From contig JAFTIA010000104.1 of the NCBI GenBank assembly GCA_017457105.1, positions 24,593 through 88,592 of the forward strand: a DNA stretch of 64,000 nt, written 5' to 3'. The position numbers and the translations under genes are program-made. The DNA is from Lentisphaeria bacterium (GTDB lineage Bacteria; Verrucomicrobiota; Lentisphaeria; Victivallales; Victivallaceae). Below the pieces are notes generated by a model. The model worked only from the letters and a program-made list of their open reading frames with translations, was not told the DNA's origin and ran no database searches. Every line of letters begins with the position of its first letter. Within the stretch, counting starts at the first letter, position 1. Positions 1 through 8,965 of the stretch are shown here, one piece after another.

Positions 1-23
1 CCAGGTCACACCACCGTCATAAC

Positions 24-309
24 TTACGGCTTCAGCCATGCCTTCCGATATTTGCCGAAATTGTCCGTAACCATAACTTCCTTACGGGTATAATATTCCG
101 GATATCCTTCATAAATATCTAATGCAGCAAGATCGTTTTCGGAAATCTCATACAGAGCCCCGTTAACGCATTCGCCCGGACATTCTTCGATATCGGCATA
201 AGTGCGTTCCACAAGTTTCCAGCCGTTAAGGACCGCCGGAGAAATCCCGATTGAATCAGGACAGCGCCCTTCATCTGTTCAACATTAAGATTATTGCTTG
301 AATGTTGAT
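24..309 (-). pseudogene. Gamma-glutamylcyclotransferase (AIG2/GGCT-like) remnant, frameshifted
   Basis: Read on the minus strand, positions 276 to 27 encode family features in order: RCPDS, GWKL, YADIEE, then LYEIS and LDIYEGYP followed by a Tyr pair. Upstream of about 270 this frame is closed by TGA at 281-279. The next frame carries SSNNLNVEQMKG over about 309-270, which matches the family's usual YGSNL..QM..RCP beginning. One missing base near 268-270 would join the two halves. The conserved YFAYGSN start is not recognisable, and the frame ends at TAA (26-24) straight after AWLKP, so both ends look eroded. A GTG at 212 could start a 62-residue peptide, but this would lack the substrate-binding N-terminus. 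Family assignment is fairly secure; loss of function is inferred. Confidence 0.55.
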
Positions 310-508
310 AGATTTTTTGATCCGCTTTTTGAATTCCTGAAAAAGAGCAAGGAAGCCGGTTTCATGTCGCAAAAAGCTTTTGCCATGCTCCACTGCGGCA
401 GAACCCCCGAAGAACTTTTTGAAAATTTTCAATAAAGACGTCAAACTTTTCCGGGAAAGCTTATTTCTTGCCCGCCCAGCTCGGGTGTGCAAAAACATAA
501 AAAAGATG
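310..508. other. Intergenic stretch, nothing recognised
   Basis: Short open frames cross this stretch on both strands, but none shows a family motif or a convincing ribosome site. It lies between the cyclotransferase remnant and the promoter of the heparinase-like gene. It may include the lost 5' end of the remnant. Confidence 0.4.
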
Positions 509-537
509 TTGTATTTTGATTCAAAGGGTGATATAGT
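509..537 (+). promoter_or_regulatory. Sigma70-like promoter of the heparinase-like gene
   Basis: TTGTAT (509-514), a 17-base spacer and TATAGT (532-537). Transcription would start near 544, giving a leader of about 35 bases ending in a strong AGGAGG site before the ATG at 580. Confidence 0.45.
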
Positions 538-579
538 ACTATCGGGTGTATTACTGCAGGAGAAAAAAAGGAGGTTCCC

Positions 580-3500
580 ATGAGTCAGAAGTTGTTGGGC
601 AGTGCGTTGTTATGTTCCTTGTTTGTGTCTTTGCTGGCGGCGTCCCCGGCTTTCGCGCCGGAAAAAGCGTTGATCAATAAGACTTCCGGCCAGCCGGTCA
701 CGGTGGAAAAGGGGGTGTTTTCTGTAGCCAATCTCAAGCCGGGAAGGTATTCCGGTATGTTTTTCAATCTTGCCGGAATGACCTGGCAGGACGATTTGAA
801 GCTGGTTTTTGAATACCGTACCACGATCCCGGCGGGCGGCAAAGTCCGTTATGTCGGGGTGGCGTTCCACAGCAAAACAAAGGGGATGAGTTTCAACGCC
901 TTCGATATATCGGAAAAGTGGCAGACGGCTTCTCTGGACTTCAAAAAATTGAAGTTCCATAAAAAAATACCTCTTGTTGCCGGAGATGAATTGACGAAAC
1001 TGCACATTTATTGCCGTATGCCGGACGATGCTCAAGGGACGGCAAAGCTGGAGTTGCGGAACATCCGTTTTGAAGTGAGCAGTCCGGAAACGGATTTTAA
1101 TGCAGTCAAATCCTTTGTCCGCAATAAAATTACCATTTCCGACGGTTCCAAAGACGGCATTTTTATTTCGGAAAACAAAGTGCCCGCCAATTCCGTCCCG
1201 GTGACTTTCAATTTGAACGGGATGCCGTATCGCCCGGAATACCGGATGTGTTTTGAATACCGGAGCAAAGTTCTTTCCGAAGGCAAAGAGCGTTATATCG
1301 GGATCAACTTTGCCCATCGGACCGGAGGGACCACATTCAGCAGTGTACCTGCATCTACGGAGTGGGCAAAGGGCAGTGTGGTTCTGGCAGGGTTGAAGTT
1401 CCACAAGGCTGGAAAGTTGAAAGCCGGGGAACCTTTGCAGCGGGTGACCATTTACAGCCGTCTGGAGGCTCCCGGTTTGAGCCGTCTGGAAGTCCGGAAC
1501 GTGCGGTTTGAAAAAGATCCTTTGTACGATGCCAAAGCCAATGTCCGTCTTTCCTACTCTGCTCTGCCGCTCATTTCCTGGGCGGGCGAACAGGGGGAAA
1601 TCTATACGGTGGATTGTTCCCGGAACGGGGAAACCGTTTACTCTGTGGACTGCAACACCCCCTATTTCGTACCGGAAAAAGTGATGAAGCCCGGCATGTA
1701 CGATTTCCGGGTGACTGCCAAAAAGACCGGGAAACTTCTTGCCAGTGAAGAAATCGAGATCCCGGAAAAGTTCCACTCCTGGGAACTGCCCGCATACGAT
1801 TTTGCGGCATTTGCCGCCCGCCCCCGTCCCCGGCTGAAGAAGTTGGCGCAGTTTTTCAACCCCGATGCGGAACAGGTGATCTCTTCTGCCCGGCGGAACG
1901 GCCCTTCCACGAAGATCCCTCCCAATCCCGAACCTTACAAAGAGGGGGCTGACCCCAACATCCGTTCCTGGGTGGAATGGTATGGCAAGGTTGCCGGCGG
2001 CATTGTGGCCCGTACCGGCGGGAAATTGCAGCAGCTCGGTCAGGCGGCAGTATTGTCTGATGATCCGGCTTTGCAGAAACTTGCCGGGGAAAAGGCTCTG
2101 ATCATCGCCCGCACCTGGGATCCGGACAGTGGTTCCAGCATGTCCCGGGGCGACTTGCAGGCGGCATCCCTTCTGCGGGGGCTTGTCTGGTGCTATGACG
2201 GTGCGTACAATGTTTTGACTCCTGCGGAACGCAAAGAATTGGCATCCTGCATCCGTGTCCGCGGCAATCAATTCTGGAAATCCACCTATCCCTTCCGCTC
2301 CAACGAATCCCAGAACCATCCCTGGGACCGGGCGGAAGCGGCGGCGTTTGCCGCCGTGGGGCTGGCGGAAGAGCCGGATATGCCGGTGCGTTTTGATTAT
2401 ATTGCCCGTTTGTATGCCTACCGGATCCTGCCCAGTCTGGGCTTTAAGGGGGAAAATAATGAAGGCTTGAAGTACTGGAGTTACGGTCTGGGGCTTGCGG
2501 TGCGTTTTGTGGATGTGGCACGCTATGCGGTGGGCCTCTCTTATTACGGACACCCGTGGCTGAAACAGACAGCCCGTTTCCCGCTGTACGGGATGCCCGC
2601 CCGCGGGGTGATCCTCTCCTTCGGGGATAACGGGGTCCCCAATCACGCTTCCATCGGACCTCTGAACCGGCCTTTTACCGGGAAACTGGCGGCGGAAGCC
2701 GGAGATGCAGCGGCGTTATGGTATGCCGGGTACCCGGAACGCAACGGCGTTGCCGCCAAGCCCCCGGTGGATATCCCGCAATCCATTGACTACGATCACC
2801 TTGGGATCGCTCTTTTTAATACTTTCCTTGCGGACGGCAGGGAAAATGTGGCACTGGGGTTTCACAGCGGCAAATTCTTTGCCGGACACCAGCACCCGGA
2901 CAATAACAGCTTTATCATCAATGCTTACGGCGACAAACTTGCTATTGACGGCGGCTATTATGACTGGTACGGCAGCCGCCACTTCAAGGCATATTCCTTT
3001 ACTACCAAGGCACATAACACCATTCTGGTGAACGGCAAAGAACAAAAGCCCCGTGTCCCCGGCGGCGATGGAAAGATGACCGGCTACTTTGATTCCCCCA
3101 ACTTCGGGTTTGTTTCCGGCGATGCCTCCAACCCCAAGATCTACATGGGGGAACTCAAAAGGTTTGACCGTGACATCCTTTTCCTCAAGCCGGATTTTGT
3201 GGCGGTTTATGACCGTCTGGCGGCGGACAAGCCTTCCAAATTCCAGTGGCTCATGCACTCTCACTCGGCAAAACCCATGGATTATGCCGCCGGAAAGTTC
3301 AGCTTTGAGCGGCCCCTTGCCCGGATGTCCGGCGTGATGCTCCTGCCGGAAAAGTTCACCGGATTTGTGGCACCTTCCTATTCGCCGGAAGTGGGCCCCG
3401 TTCTGGGTTATTCCGAAACGAAAAACCCCGATCCCCAGCCGGAATGGACCCTGACCGTGGAAAATGCTGATGCGGCAAAGGAAACTGAATTCCTTTCCGT

Positions 3501-4572
3501 AATGCAGATCGCCCGGGCCCGGGAGGCCTGCAATGCGGAATGGCGCAAGGCCGTTACGGAAAGTGCTGTTGCCGCCATGTCCAAAAATGCGGCAGTGATC
3601 TTCCGCCGTACCGATTCCGGAGCGGCCGTTGCAGGGCCCTTCAAGACGGATGCCCGTGCCGCCGCCGTGATCCTGAATGATGACGGAACTGTCTTTGATG
3701 CCATGATGAAGGACGGAACCAGTCTGGAATACAACGGGAAAACTCTGTTGAAGGGCAAGGGGTCTCTTGCCCTCAAGAAGACTGCCGATGTGGAAAATCG
3801 CAAAGTGGCATTCAAAATGGACGGCAAAACCATCTCCGCAGATTACCGGATCCAGCGTCTGGCATTCGGGCGGGAGATCCATCTTTTGACCGGCGTGACG
3901 GATATTGCCGCCGGAGCCCACTGCTGGGCGGTGGAGGGGGCCATCGGAACTGCTCCGGTCAGCATCATTTTTATGCAGCAGGACCGTTTCCTTTGCGGCG
4001 ACAGCGGTACGGCGAGAGCTTATTTTTTGAATGAGGGCAAAGTGGCGTTCTCTTTTGCCTCATCCAAGCCTTTCCGCCTGCCGGAATTCATTTCCATGGG
4101 GGATATGAAGATCCTGAAAGGGAAAGCTATGCCCACAGGCTGGCAGCCCCCCGCCAATGCAGTGAAGTTTGAGGCGGAAAATATGTTTAAAAAGAGCGAT
4201 CCGGCAGCCGTCGTTGCGGAACGGCCCTCTGCCTCCGGCGGCCGTGCCAGCTGTCATTGGAACGAGGAGGGGCAGTGGGCGATCTGGAAATTCACGGTTC
4301 CGGCAGATGGAAAATATCAGCTGGGTATTGCTTACGCCACCACCCTTTCCCGGGTGGAGCGGGAGCTGATGATCGACGGGAAATACCTTTGCTCCGATGC
4401 GGCGGGGATGACCATGCCTTCCTCCGGCGGGTTCGGATACGCTCCGGCGGAGTGGCGTTGGTGCCTCTTCCCCCGCACCATTGAATTAAAGGCAGGGGAA
4501 CACGAACTTTATCTTGCGATGATGCAGGGAACTGCCAATCTGGATGCCTTTACCCTGATCCCCGTCAGGTAA
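580..4572 (+). CDS. Secreted heparinase II/III-like polysaccharide lyase
   Basis: The 1330-residue protein has a clear signal peptide (hydrophobic residues about 6-24, ending SPAFA). Residues about 40-165 and 190-310 are two similar beta-rich modules; both contain an FEYR segment, a central KFH and a final RN(I/V)RFE, so they are a tandem duplication. An alpha-helical lyase region (about 400-720, with NHPWDRAEAAAF near 577) leads into the heparinase II/III C-terminal region, with GHQHPDNNSF near 770 and FTTKAHNTILVNG near 805. A final module (about 1195-1330, FEAEN start) resembles carbohydrate-binding or sugar-associated beta-sandwich domains. Expected role: beta-elimination of uronic-acid glycans (heparin-, chondroitin- or alginate-like) outside the cytoplasm; the substrate cannot be told. 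The start is supported by AGGAGG 6 bases upstream. Glycerate kinase follows after 4 bases. Confidence 0.8.
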   Translation: MSQKLLGSALLCSLFVSLLAASPAFAPEKALINKTSGQPVTVEKGVFSVANLKPGRYSGMFFNLAGMTWQDDLKLVFEYRTTIPAGGKVRYVGVAFHSKTKGMSFNAFDISEKWQTASLDFKKLKFHKKIPLVAGDELTKLHIYCRMPDDAQGTAKLELRNIRFEVSSPETDFNAVKSFVRNKITISDGSKDGIFISENKVPANSVPVTFNLNGMPYRPEYRMCFEYRSKVLSEGKERYIGINFAHRTGGTTFSSVPASTEWAKGSVVLAGLKFHKAGKLKAGEPLQRVTIYSRLEAPGLSRLEVRNVRFEKDPLYDAKANVRLSYSALPLISWAGEQGEIYTVDCSRNGETVYSVDCNTPYFVPEKVMKPGMYDFRVTAKKTGKLLASEEIEIPEKFHSWELPAYDFAAFAARPRPRLKKLAQFFNPDAEQVISSARRNGPSTKIPPNPEPYKEGADPNIRSWVEWYGKVAGGIVARTGGKLQQLGQAAVLSDDPALQKLAGEKALIIARTWDPDSGSSMSRGDLQAASLLRGLVWCYDGAYNVLTPAERKELASCIRVRGNQFWKSTYPFRSNESQNHPWDRAEAAAFAAVGLAEEPDMPVRFDYIARLYAYRILPSLGFKGENNEGLKYWSYGLGLAVRFVDVARYAVGLSYYGHPWLKQTARFPLYGMPARGVILSFGDNGVPNHASIGPLNRPFTGKLAAEAGDAAALWYAGYPERNGVAAKPPVDIPQSIDYDHLGIALFNTFLADGRENVALGFHSGKFFAGHQHPDNNSFIINAYGDKLAIDGGYYDWYGSRHFKAYSFTTKAHNTILVNGKEQKPRVPGGDGKMTGYFDSPNFGFVSGDASNPKIYMGELKRFDRDILFLKPDFVAVYDRLAADKPSKFQWLMHSHSAKPMDYAAGKFSFERPLARMSGVMLLPEKFTGFVAPSYSPEVGPVLGYSETKNPDPQPEWTLTVENADAAKETEFLSVMQIARAREACNAEWRKAVTESAVAAMSKNAAVIFRRTDSGAAVAGPFKTDARAAAVILNDDGTVFDAMMKDGTSLEYNGKTLLKGKGSLALKKTADVENRKVAFKMDGKTISADYRIQRLAFGREIHLLTGVTDIAAGAHCWAVEGAIGTAPVSIIFMQQDRFLCGDSGTARAYFLNEGKVAFSFASSKPFRLPEFISMGDMKILKGKAMPTGWQPPANAVKFEAENMFKKSDPAAVVAERPSASGGRASCHWNEEGQWAIWKFTVPADGKYQLGIAYATTLSRVERELMIDGKYLCSDAAGMTMPSSGGFGYAPAEWRWCLFPRTIELKAGEHELYLAMMQGTANLDAFTLIPVR

Positions 4573-4576
4573 AACC

Positions 4577-5653
4577 ATGAAGATCCTTCTGGCTTTTGAT
4601 TCATTCAAGCACTGTATGCGTGCTTGTGATGTGTGCAGTTGCGTACGGGAGGGGATTTTGCAAGCCGTCCCGGAGGCGCAGGTGCTTTCTTTCCCGCTGG
4701 CAGACGGCGGGGAGGGGACGGTGGATGCCGTTTGCCGCATTGCAGGAAAAGGGCCGGAAATGATTGTGGTAACAGGCCCGCTCGGGGAACGGCGGGAGGC
4801 CCCCGTGCTGATCCAAGGGGATTTTGCCGTACTGGAAGCGGCTTCCGCCTGCGGGATCGAATGGGTGCCGCCGGAGAAGCGGAACCCTTTCCGGACAACC
4901 ACTTACGGTGTGGGGGAACTCCTTGCCGCTCTGGCTGCCCGGGGTGTCCGGAAATGCGTTGTCGGGCTGGGCGGCAGTGCTACCGTGGATGGCGGGATCG
5001 GTATGCTCCGGGCATTGGGAGGGCATTTTTATGATGCTTCCGGCAGGGAAACCGGTTCCCTTGTGGATGTGGTGACCATGGATGCCCTGCCGCCCATGCC
5101 GGAAATGGATATCCTCCTTGCCAGTGATGTGGAAAATCCCCTGTGCGGCCCCCATGGGGCGGCGGCAGTCTTCGGCCCGCAGAAAGGGGCTGGAGAAGAG
5201 GATATCCCGGTTCTGGACAAGGCTTTGTGCCATTTTCAAACCCTGTTTCATGCCCATGATCTCCCCGGGGACGGTGCCGCAGGCGGGCTTGGGTTTGCAT
5301 TCCGGATGCTGGGGGCCGCAAGAACCTCCGGCGCACGCTGGATGCTGGAATATGCCGGGATAAAAGAGGCGTTGCAGGGGGCAGATCTTCTGATTACCGG
5401 TGAAGGCCGTTCCGATGGCCAGACTGCTGATGGAAAACTGCCGTGGATCGCCGCCGGATATGCCGCCTGTGCCGGAGTTCCGGCTGTCCTCCTTTCCGGC
5501 GCATTGGGGGAGGGCTGTGAGGCGTTGGAGGAGCGTTTTACGGCATTGTGCAGTCTGGCTCCCGGGCCCATGACACTGGAGGCGTGTTTGCAGGCTGCGC
5601 CGGAGCAGTTGCGGCGGCAGGGGCGCAATCTTGCCCGGCTGCTGGCTCTTTGA
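4577..5653 (+). CDS. Glycerate kinase (GckA/GlxK type)
   Basis: 358 residues, a normal length for glycerate kinase type 1. It starts MKILLAFDSFK, has the conserved DGGEGT loop near residue 47, VVGLGGSATVDGG near 130, and TGEGRSDGQT near 274, all typical of this family. It phosphorylates glycerate to a phosphoglycerate, feeding glycolysis. It begins 4 bases after the heparinase-like gene with little ribosome site of its own, so translation is probably coupled. The pairing suggests that uronate or related sugars released by the lyase are routed through glycerate, but other genes of such a route are not here. Confidence 0.88.
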   Translation: MKILLAFDSFKHCMRACDVCSCVREGILQAVPEAQVLSFPLADGGEGTVDAVCRIAGKGPEMIVVTGPLGERREAPVLIQGDFAVLEAASACGIEWVPPEKRNPFRTTTYGVGELLAALAARGVRKCVVGLGGSATVDGGIGMLRALGGHFYDASGRETGSLVDVVTMDALPPMPEMDILLASDVENPLCGPHGAAAVFGPQKGAGEEDIPVLDKALCHFQTLFHAHDLPGDGAAGGLGFAFRMLGAARTSGARWMLEYAGIKEALQGADLLITGEGRSDGQTADGKLPWIAAGYAACAGVPAVLLSGALGEGCEALEERFTALCSLAPGPMTLEACLQAAPEQLRRQGRNLARLLAL

Positions 5654-5655
5654 AG

Positions 5656-6234
5656 TTACCCCTTCAGAAAACGGAAAAAACGGTCTTCCAATTCTACAGA
5701 AATCTCCTCTGTAACTTTGCAGGAATCGTAAACTTCCTGAATGGAAAGATGGACCGCATCCGTTTCCAGCCCGCCTCCCGGGTAAAGCGTTTGGCGGCTT
5801 GTCAGCAGGAATCCCGCATCCGTCAGCATTTTTGCTTTTTCTTCATTGCCCTGAAAGCCGTGGAGCATTTTCCGTATTTGCGGGAAGGGTTTTATTTCTG
5901 CCAGAAGCTCCGGATATGCCCGGACGCAGTGGAACACCACCGGTTTCCCGCAATCTGCCGCGGCTTCCAGCACGGCACGTAAATATTGCCGCTGTATGTC
6001 CATTGCAGGGCCTTGCAGCCTGTCCAGGCCCACTTCGCCAATGGCATCTGCCTGCCGGATTTGATTGAGAAAATTCTCCGGCAGTTCCGTAAAACTCTCC
6101 GGCAGATTCCACGGGTGGAGTTCCAATGCAAAAAAAACTCCCGGCAAATCTTCTTCCGGGAGTTCGGCGGCGGAAAGCAGTTTTAAAACCTGTTCCGCCG
6201 GTTTTGCATTATGCGTATGAAAGTCGCAAAACAT
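5656..6234 (-). CDS. TatD-like metal-dependent hydrolase (short form)
   Basis: 192 residues, shorter than the usual 255-265 of TatD. It keeps the metal-ligand pattern: HTH at 6-8, GEVGLD with Glu67, His102 in VFHCVRA, His125 in LHGFQGN and the late LETD. The family comprises amidohydrolase-fold phosphoesterases/DNases; the exact substrate is unknown. The ATG shares its A with the TAA stop of the upstream symporter, so the two genes are translationally coupled. Its 3' end meets the glycerate kinase stop tail to tail with two bases between, and no terminator was seen there. Confidence 0.78.
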   Translation of the reverse strand: MFCDFHTHNAKPAEQVLKLLSAAELPEEDLPGVFFALELHPWNLPESFTELPENFLNQIRQADAIGEVGLDRLQGPAMDIQRQYLRAVLEAAADCGKPVVFHCVRAYPELLAEIKPFPQIRKMLHGFQGNEEKAKMLTDAGFLLTSRQTLYPGGGLETDAVHLSIQEVYDSCKVTEEISVELEDRFFRFLKG

Positions 6235-8675
6235 TATTTTTCTTCTTGCGTATCTTTCTTTTCTGTGCTCTGCTTTTCAGCTTCCGCCACCTTGGCAAGG
6301 TCGGCGGCACTGATGTTGCCGATCACGCGGCCGTCATCCAGCGCGTTCGCTTCCTTGGCCGCCAGATCCTTGAAGAGGCGGAAGAGGTCACGGGTACCGC
6401 AGATGGAGAACCAGATGGTAGTCACGATCCCCACGCAACCTGCATAAAGAATGCTCTTGACGAAGAAGAAGGTACTCCAGTTGTTTGCCGTCCACGGATC
6501 CAGCAGGTCCCAGATCACCACCCCCACAAAGAAGGAGAGGAAGAAGATCCCGAAGGAGGAAACGAATACGGACCAGGCGAGGATCTTGTCCCCGGTGGTG
6601 TAGTTGCTGTCGATCCCCACCATCTTGCGGAACACCAGATTGCGGAAGCTGAACGGCTCTTTCTTGAGCTGCGTGGCCTGATCGTCCGCATAGATCCCGC
6701 GATGGAGCATGCGTTCCATATTGAAGGGCTTCCGGCAGGTGACCAGAGATACCACCATGTAGATGATCACAGTAGCTGTATTGGCAATAAAGGCAATTTC
6801 CTGGGAGTTGATGGGGAACTTCCGGGGATTGATTTCCCAGACGATATAGGGATTGAAGGGCTTGGAAAGGGCGGTGAGGACTTCCTGCACCGGTTCCAGC
6901 AGGTTGGCACCTTCCAGCCAGGGATAGATGTAGCCGGCCCAGTAGTACTGGCCGAAAATTCCTGTCAGAGCAATGGCGGCACCGAGGATCAGGGCAGAGA
7001 ACGCCCCGGCACTGGTACCACGGCTCCAGTAAAGCCCCAGTGTAATGACCACGCCTGCCCCGGACCAGATGGCACCGGTGATCATAAAGAACATGGCAAT
7101 GTAGTCAATCTGGGCAAAGAACAGACTGAAGAGGAAGACAAAGACCGCCACCCCGGCAATCGTGATACGCAAGGTCCGCAGCTGCTGTTCCGGCGTGAAT
7201 GCTTTTTTCCGCAGCGGAACAACAAAGTCCTGCACGATGATGGAACCCCAGCTGTGCAGATAAGTGGTATCCGTGGAAAGCAGCAGGAAGATCATGAGGG
7301 CGCAGAAAATACCCGTAATACCCATGGGCAGGATCTCCCGGGTGGCCAGCGGCACGATCATCTGCTGATAGATCGTACGGAAAGTCTGCACCTGTTTTCT
7401 GGCCTCCGGCGTATTGATTTTACGGAGTGCTTCTTCTGCAGCCAGAGGATAGGGGTCATCATTTTCCGCATGGAACTTTTCAAGAGCACTCTTTTCCACT
7501 GCATTCCGGTGAGCAATGGCGGCATCTTTTTCCGCCTTGGTCTTGGCATTGCGCACAGCGGCCTTGGCCGCAAGGATCTCTTCGGTGCCGTAAGTGGCAC
7601 TGAAGGTGGTACGCACCGGGATGGCTTTGAATTTGGCTTTTACTTCTTCCCGGACTTTATCCATACCGGGGCCGACAATGATATCATCGGCCACTTTGCA
7701 GGCAAGCTGGGTACGGACTTCTTTGGCCTCCGGAGCAAATTTCTGGTTGTGCAGATAAGCATAAACTGCCACCGTGAGCAGTGTGAAGATCATTACGCTC
7801 AAGCCGGAACGCCAGGAACCGAGGACACCCCCCATTTTCGCTTCGTGCGGGTTCTTGGCCGCCCCGAAATAACCCTGACTCCCACCCCAGCTCATACGAT
7901 TGAGGAACATACTTGCCACACCGACAAAGACATAGAACAAGTTGAAGTCACGCATGTTGTAAACATCGTACGGGTCCATGAAGCTCAAGCCGGGCCCGCG
8001 GGCGATCAGTGTTGGCGCCATATCTTCGGTCCAGCTGAAACGGTACACCAGATATGCCACCACAATGACGTACATGGGGTAACTCAAAAGCCCCTGCACG
8101 CAGTCCGTCACCATGATGGTGACCTGACCGCCCACCAGCGCAATGGTAAGAGCCGCTCCGAGGAAGAGGACCATCAGCAAGGCAAATGTGGGGCAGTGCC
8201 AGCCGAAAATATTCAGATACATGGGCAAGTCCAGGAAGTAGATCAGGAACCGGGCCCCTACTGCCGGGAAGATGGCGTAGTTGAGGATCCCGGAAACAGA
8301 CTGGATGATGGATGCCGTGACCCGCATGGATTTGCAGTAACGGATTTCAAAGAACTGCCCCATGGTCATGGCTTTGGTTTCCCGGAAACGGTAGGTGCAG
8401 AACCCGATCAGCCCAAGCACCATACTGATAGGCAGCACGATGGTGGACCAGAAGGAATACGCAAATCCGCACTGGTAATGCATTTCCATGGTACACACCA
8501 CACTGATAAGCCCCATGGCTGCTTCCCCGCTGGCCACGGACACCACATAACGCCCTGCCACACGGCCTGCCGTCAGAAAGTCCGCCACACCTTTCACATA
8601 CTTCTGGGACTTGTACGCCAGATAGAACGTGATGATGAGCGGGATCCAGATGATGATCCAGTCCAACCAAAACAT
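6234..8675 (-). CDS. Sodium:solute symporter (SSS family) with large soluble insertion
   Basis: 813 residues, well above the roughly 500-600 typical of the sodium:solute symporter family. The N-terminus (MFWLDWIIIWIPLIITFYLA, then a GRVAGRY segment and a run of hydrophobic helices) fits the family's core. About 130 hydrophilic, Ala/Lys/Glu-rich residues (about 315-445) interrupt the helices, and further helices plus a charged tail (ending KKDTQEEK) follow. It probably takes up a sugar, sialic acid or other organic solute with sodium; the substrate cannot be told. AAGGAG lies 7 bases before the ATG, and a near-consensus promoter lies about 65 bases upstream. TatD-like hydrolase follows with a one-base overlap. 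Confidence 0.8.
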   Translation of the reverse strand: MFWLDWIIIWIPLIITFYLAYKSQKYVKGVADFLTAGRVAGRYVVSVASGEAAMGLISVVCTMEMHYQCGFAYSFWSTIVLPISMVLGLIGFCTYRFRETKAMTMGQFFEIRYCKSMRVTASIIQSVSGILNYAIFPAVGARFLIYFLDLPMYLNIFGWHCPTFALLMVLFLGAALTIALVGGQVTIMVTDCVQGLLSYPMYVIVVAYLVYRFSWTEDMAPTLIARGPGLSFMDPYDVYNMRDFNLFYVFVGVASMFLNRMSWGGSQGYFGAAKNPHEAKMGGVLGSWRSGLSVMIFTLLTVAVYAYLHNQKFAPEAKEVRTQLACKVADDIIVGPGMDKVREEVKAKFKAIPVRTTFSATYGTEEILAAKAAVRNAKTKAEKDAAIAHRNAVEKSALEKFHAENDDPYPLAAEEALRKINTPEARKQVQTFRTIYQQMIVPLATREILPMGITGIFCALMIFLLLSTDTTYLHSWGSIIVQDFVVPLRKKAFTPEQQLRTLRITIAGVAVFVFLFSLFFAQIDYIAMFFMITGAIWSGAGVVITLGLYWSRGTSAGAFSALILGAAIALTGIFGQYYWAGYIYPWLEGANLLEPVQEVLTALSKPFNPYIVWEINPRKFPINSQEIAFIANTATVIIYMVVSLVTCRKPFNMERMLHRGIYADDQATQLKKEPFSFRNLVFRKMVGIDSNYTTGDKILAWSVFVSSFGIFFLSFFVGVVIWDLLDPWTANNWSTFFFVKSILYAGCVGIVTTIWFSICGTRDLFRLFKDLAAKEANALDDGRVIGNISAADLAKVAEAEKQSTEKKDTQEEK

Positions 8676-8741
8676 GTTGTTTCTCCTTTTTGTTTTCTTA
8701 TGCTAAAAAAAATATTTCGGAAAATAAAAATACACTTGGCT

Positions 8742-8769
8742 ATTATACATGTTTTTAGAGAAATGTCAA
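8742..8769 (-). promoter_or_regulatory. Consensus sigma70-like promoter of the symporter operon
   Basis: Minus strand: TTGACA (8769-8764), 16-base spacer, TATAAT (8747-8742). Both boxes are perfect consensus. The leader to the ATG at 8675 is about 60 bases. Confidence 0.7.
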
Positions 8770-8922
8770 GCAGAGGAAAAAGGAAATAACCGAAAAAATG
8801 GGCTGGCTGGCAGGGCATATTGCGCAGCGCACAGGGTGCAGGCAATGGAATACGGAGGGGCACATGGCTGCGTGGGAGCTATGCGCTCCGGAAATTCCAT
8901 AGCACATGGCTTCCGGGGTATG

Positions 8923-8956
8923 AAAAAAACTGCCGGACAATGTTTTGTCCGGCAGT
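8923..8956 (-). terminator. Intrinsic terminator after der
   Basis: Minus strand: ACTGCCGGACA, a short loop, TGTCCGGCAGT, then a run of T (8929-8923). An 11-base perfect stem followed by T's sits just after the der stop, ending the gltX-clc-pyrF-der unit. Confidence 0.85.
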
Positions 8957-8965
8957 CGGGGGAAC

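Noticed and set aside
1..39. Minus-strand reading MAEAVSYDGGVTW that resembles an Asp-box (BNR) motif
   Set aside because: Only 13 codons before the window edge, and it overlaps the cyclotransferase remnant in another frame; too short to support a sialidase-like gene.
610..2646. Long open frame on the minus strand opposite the heparinase-like gene
   Set aside because: The plus-strand gene has clear family motifs and a ribosome site; the opposite frame is His/Arg/Pro-rich and low in motifs, a by-product of GC-rich codon bias.
6126..8789. Open frame of 887 residues on the plus strand opposite the symporter and TatD-like gene
   Set aside because: Runs straight across two real genes, rich in His/Gly/Asp, no domain, no ribosome site.
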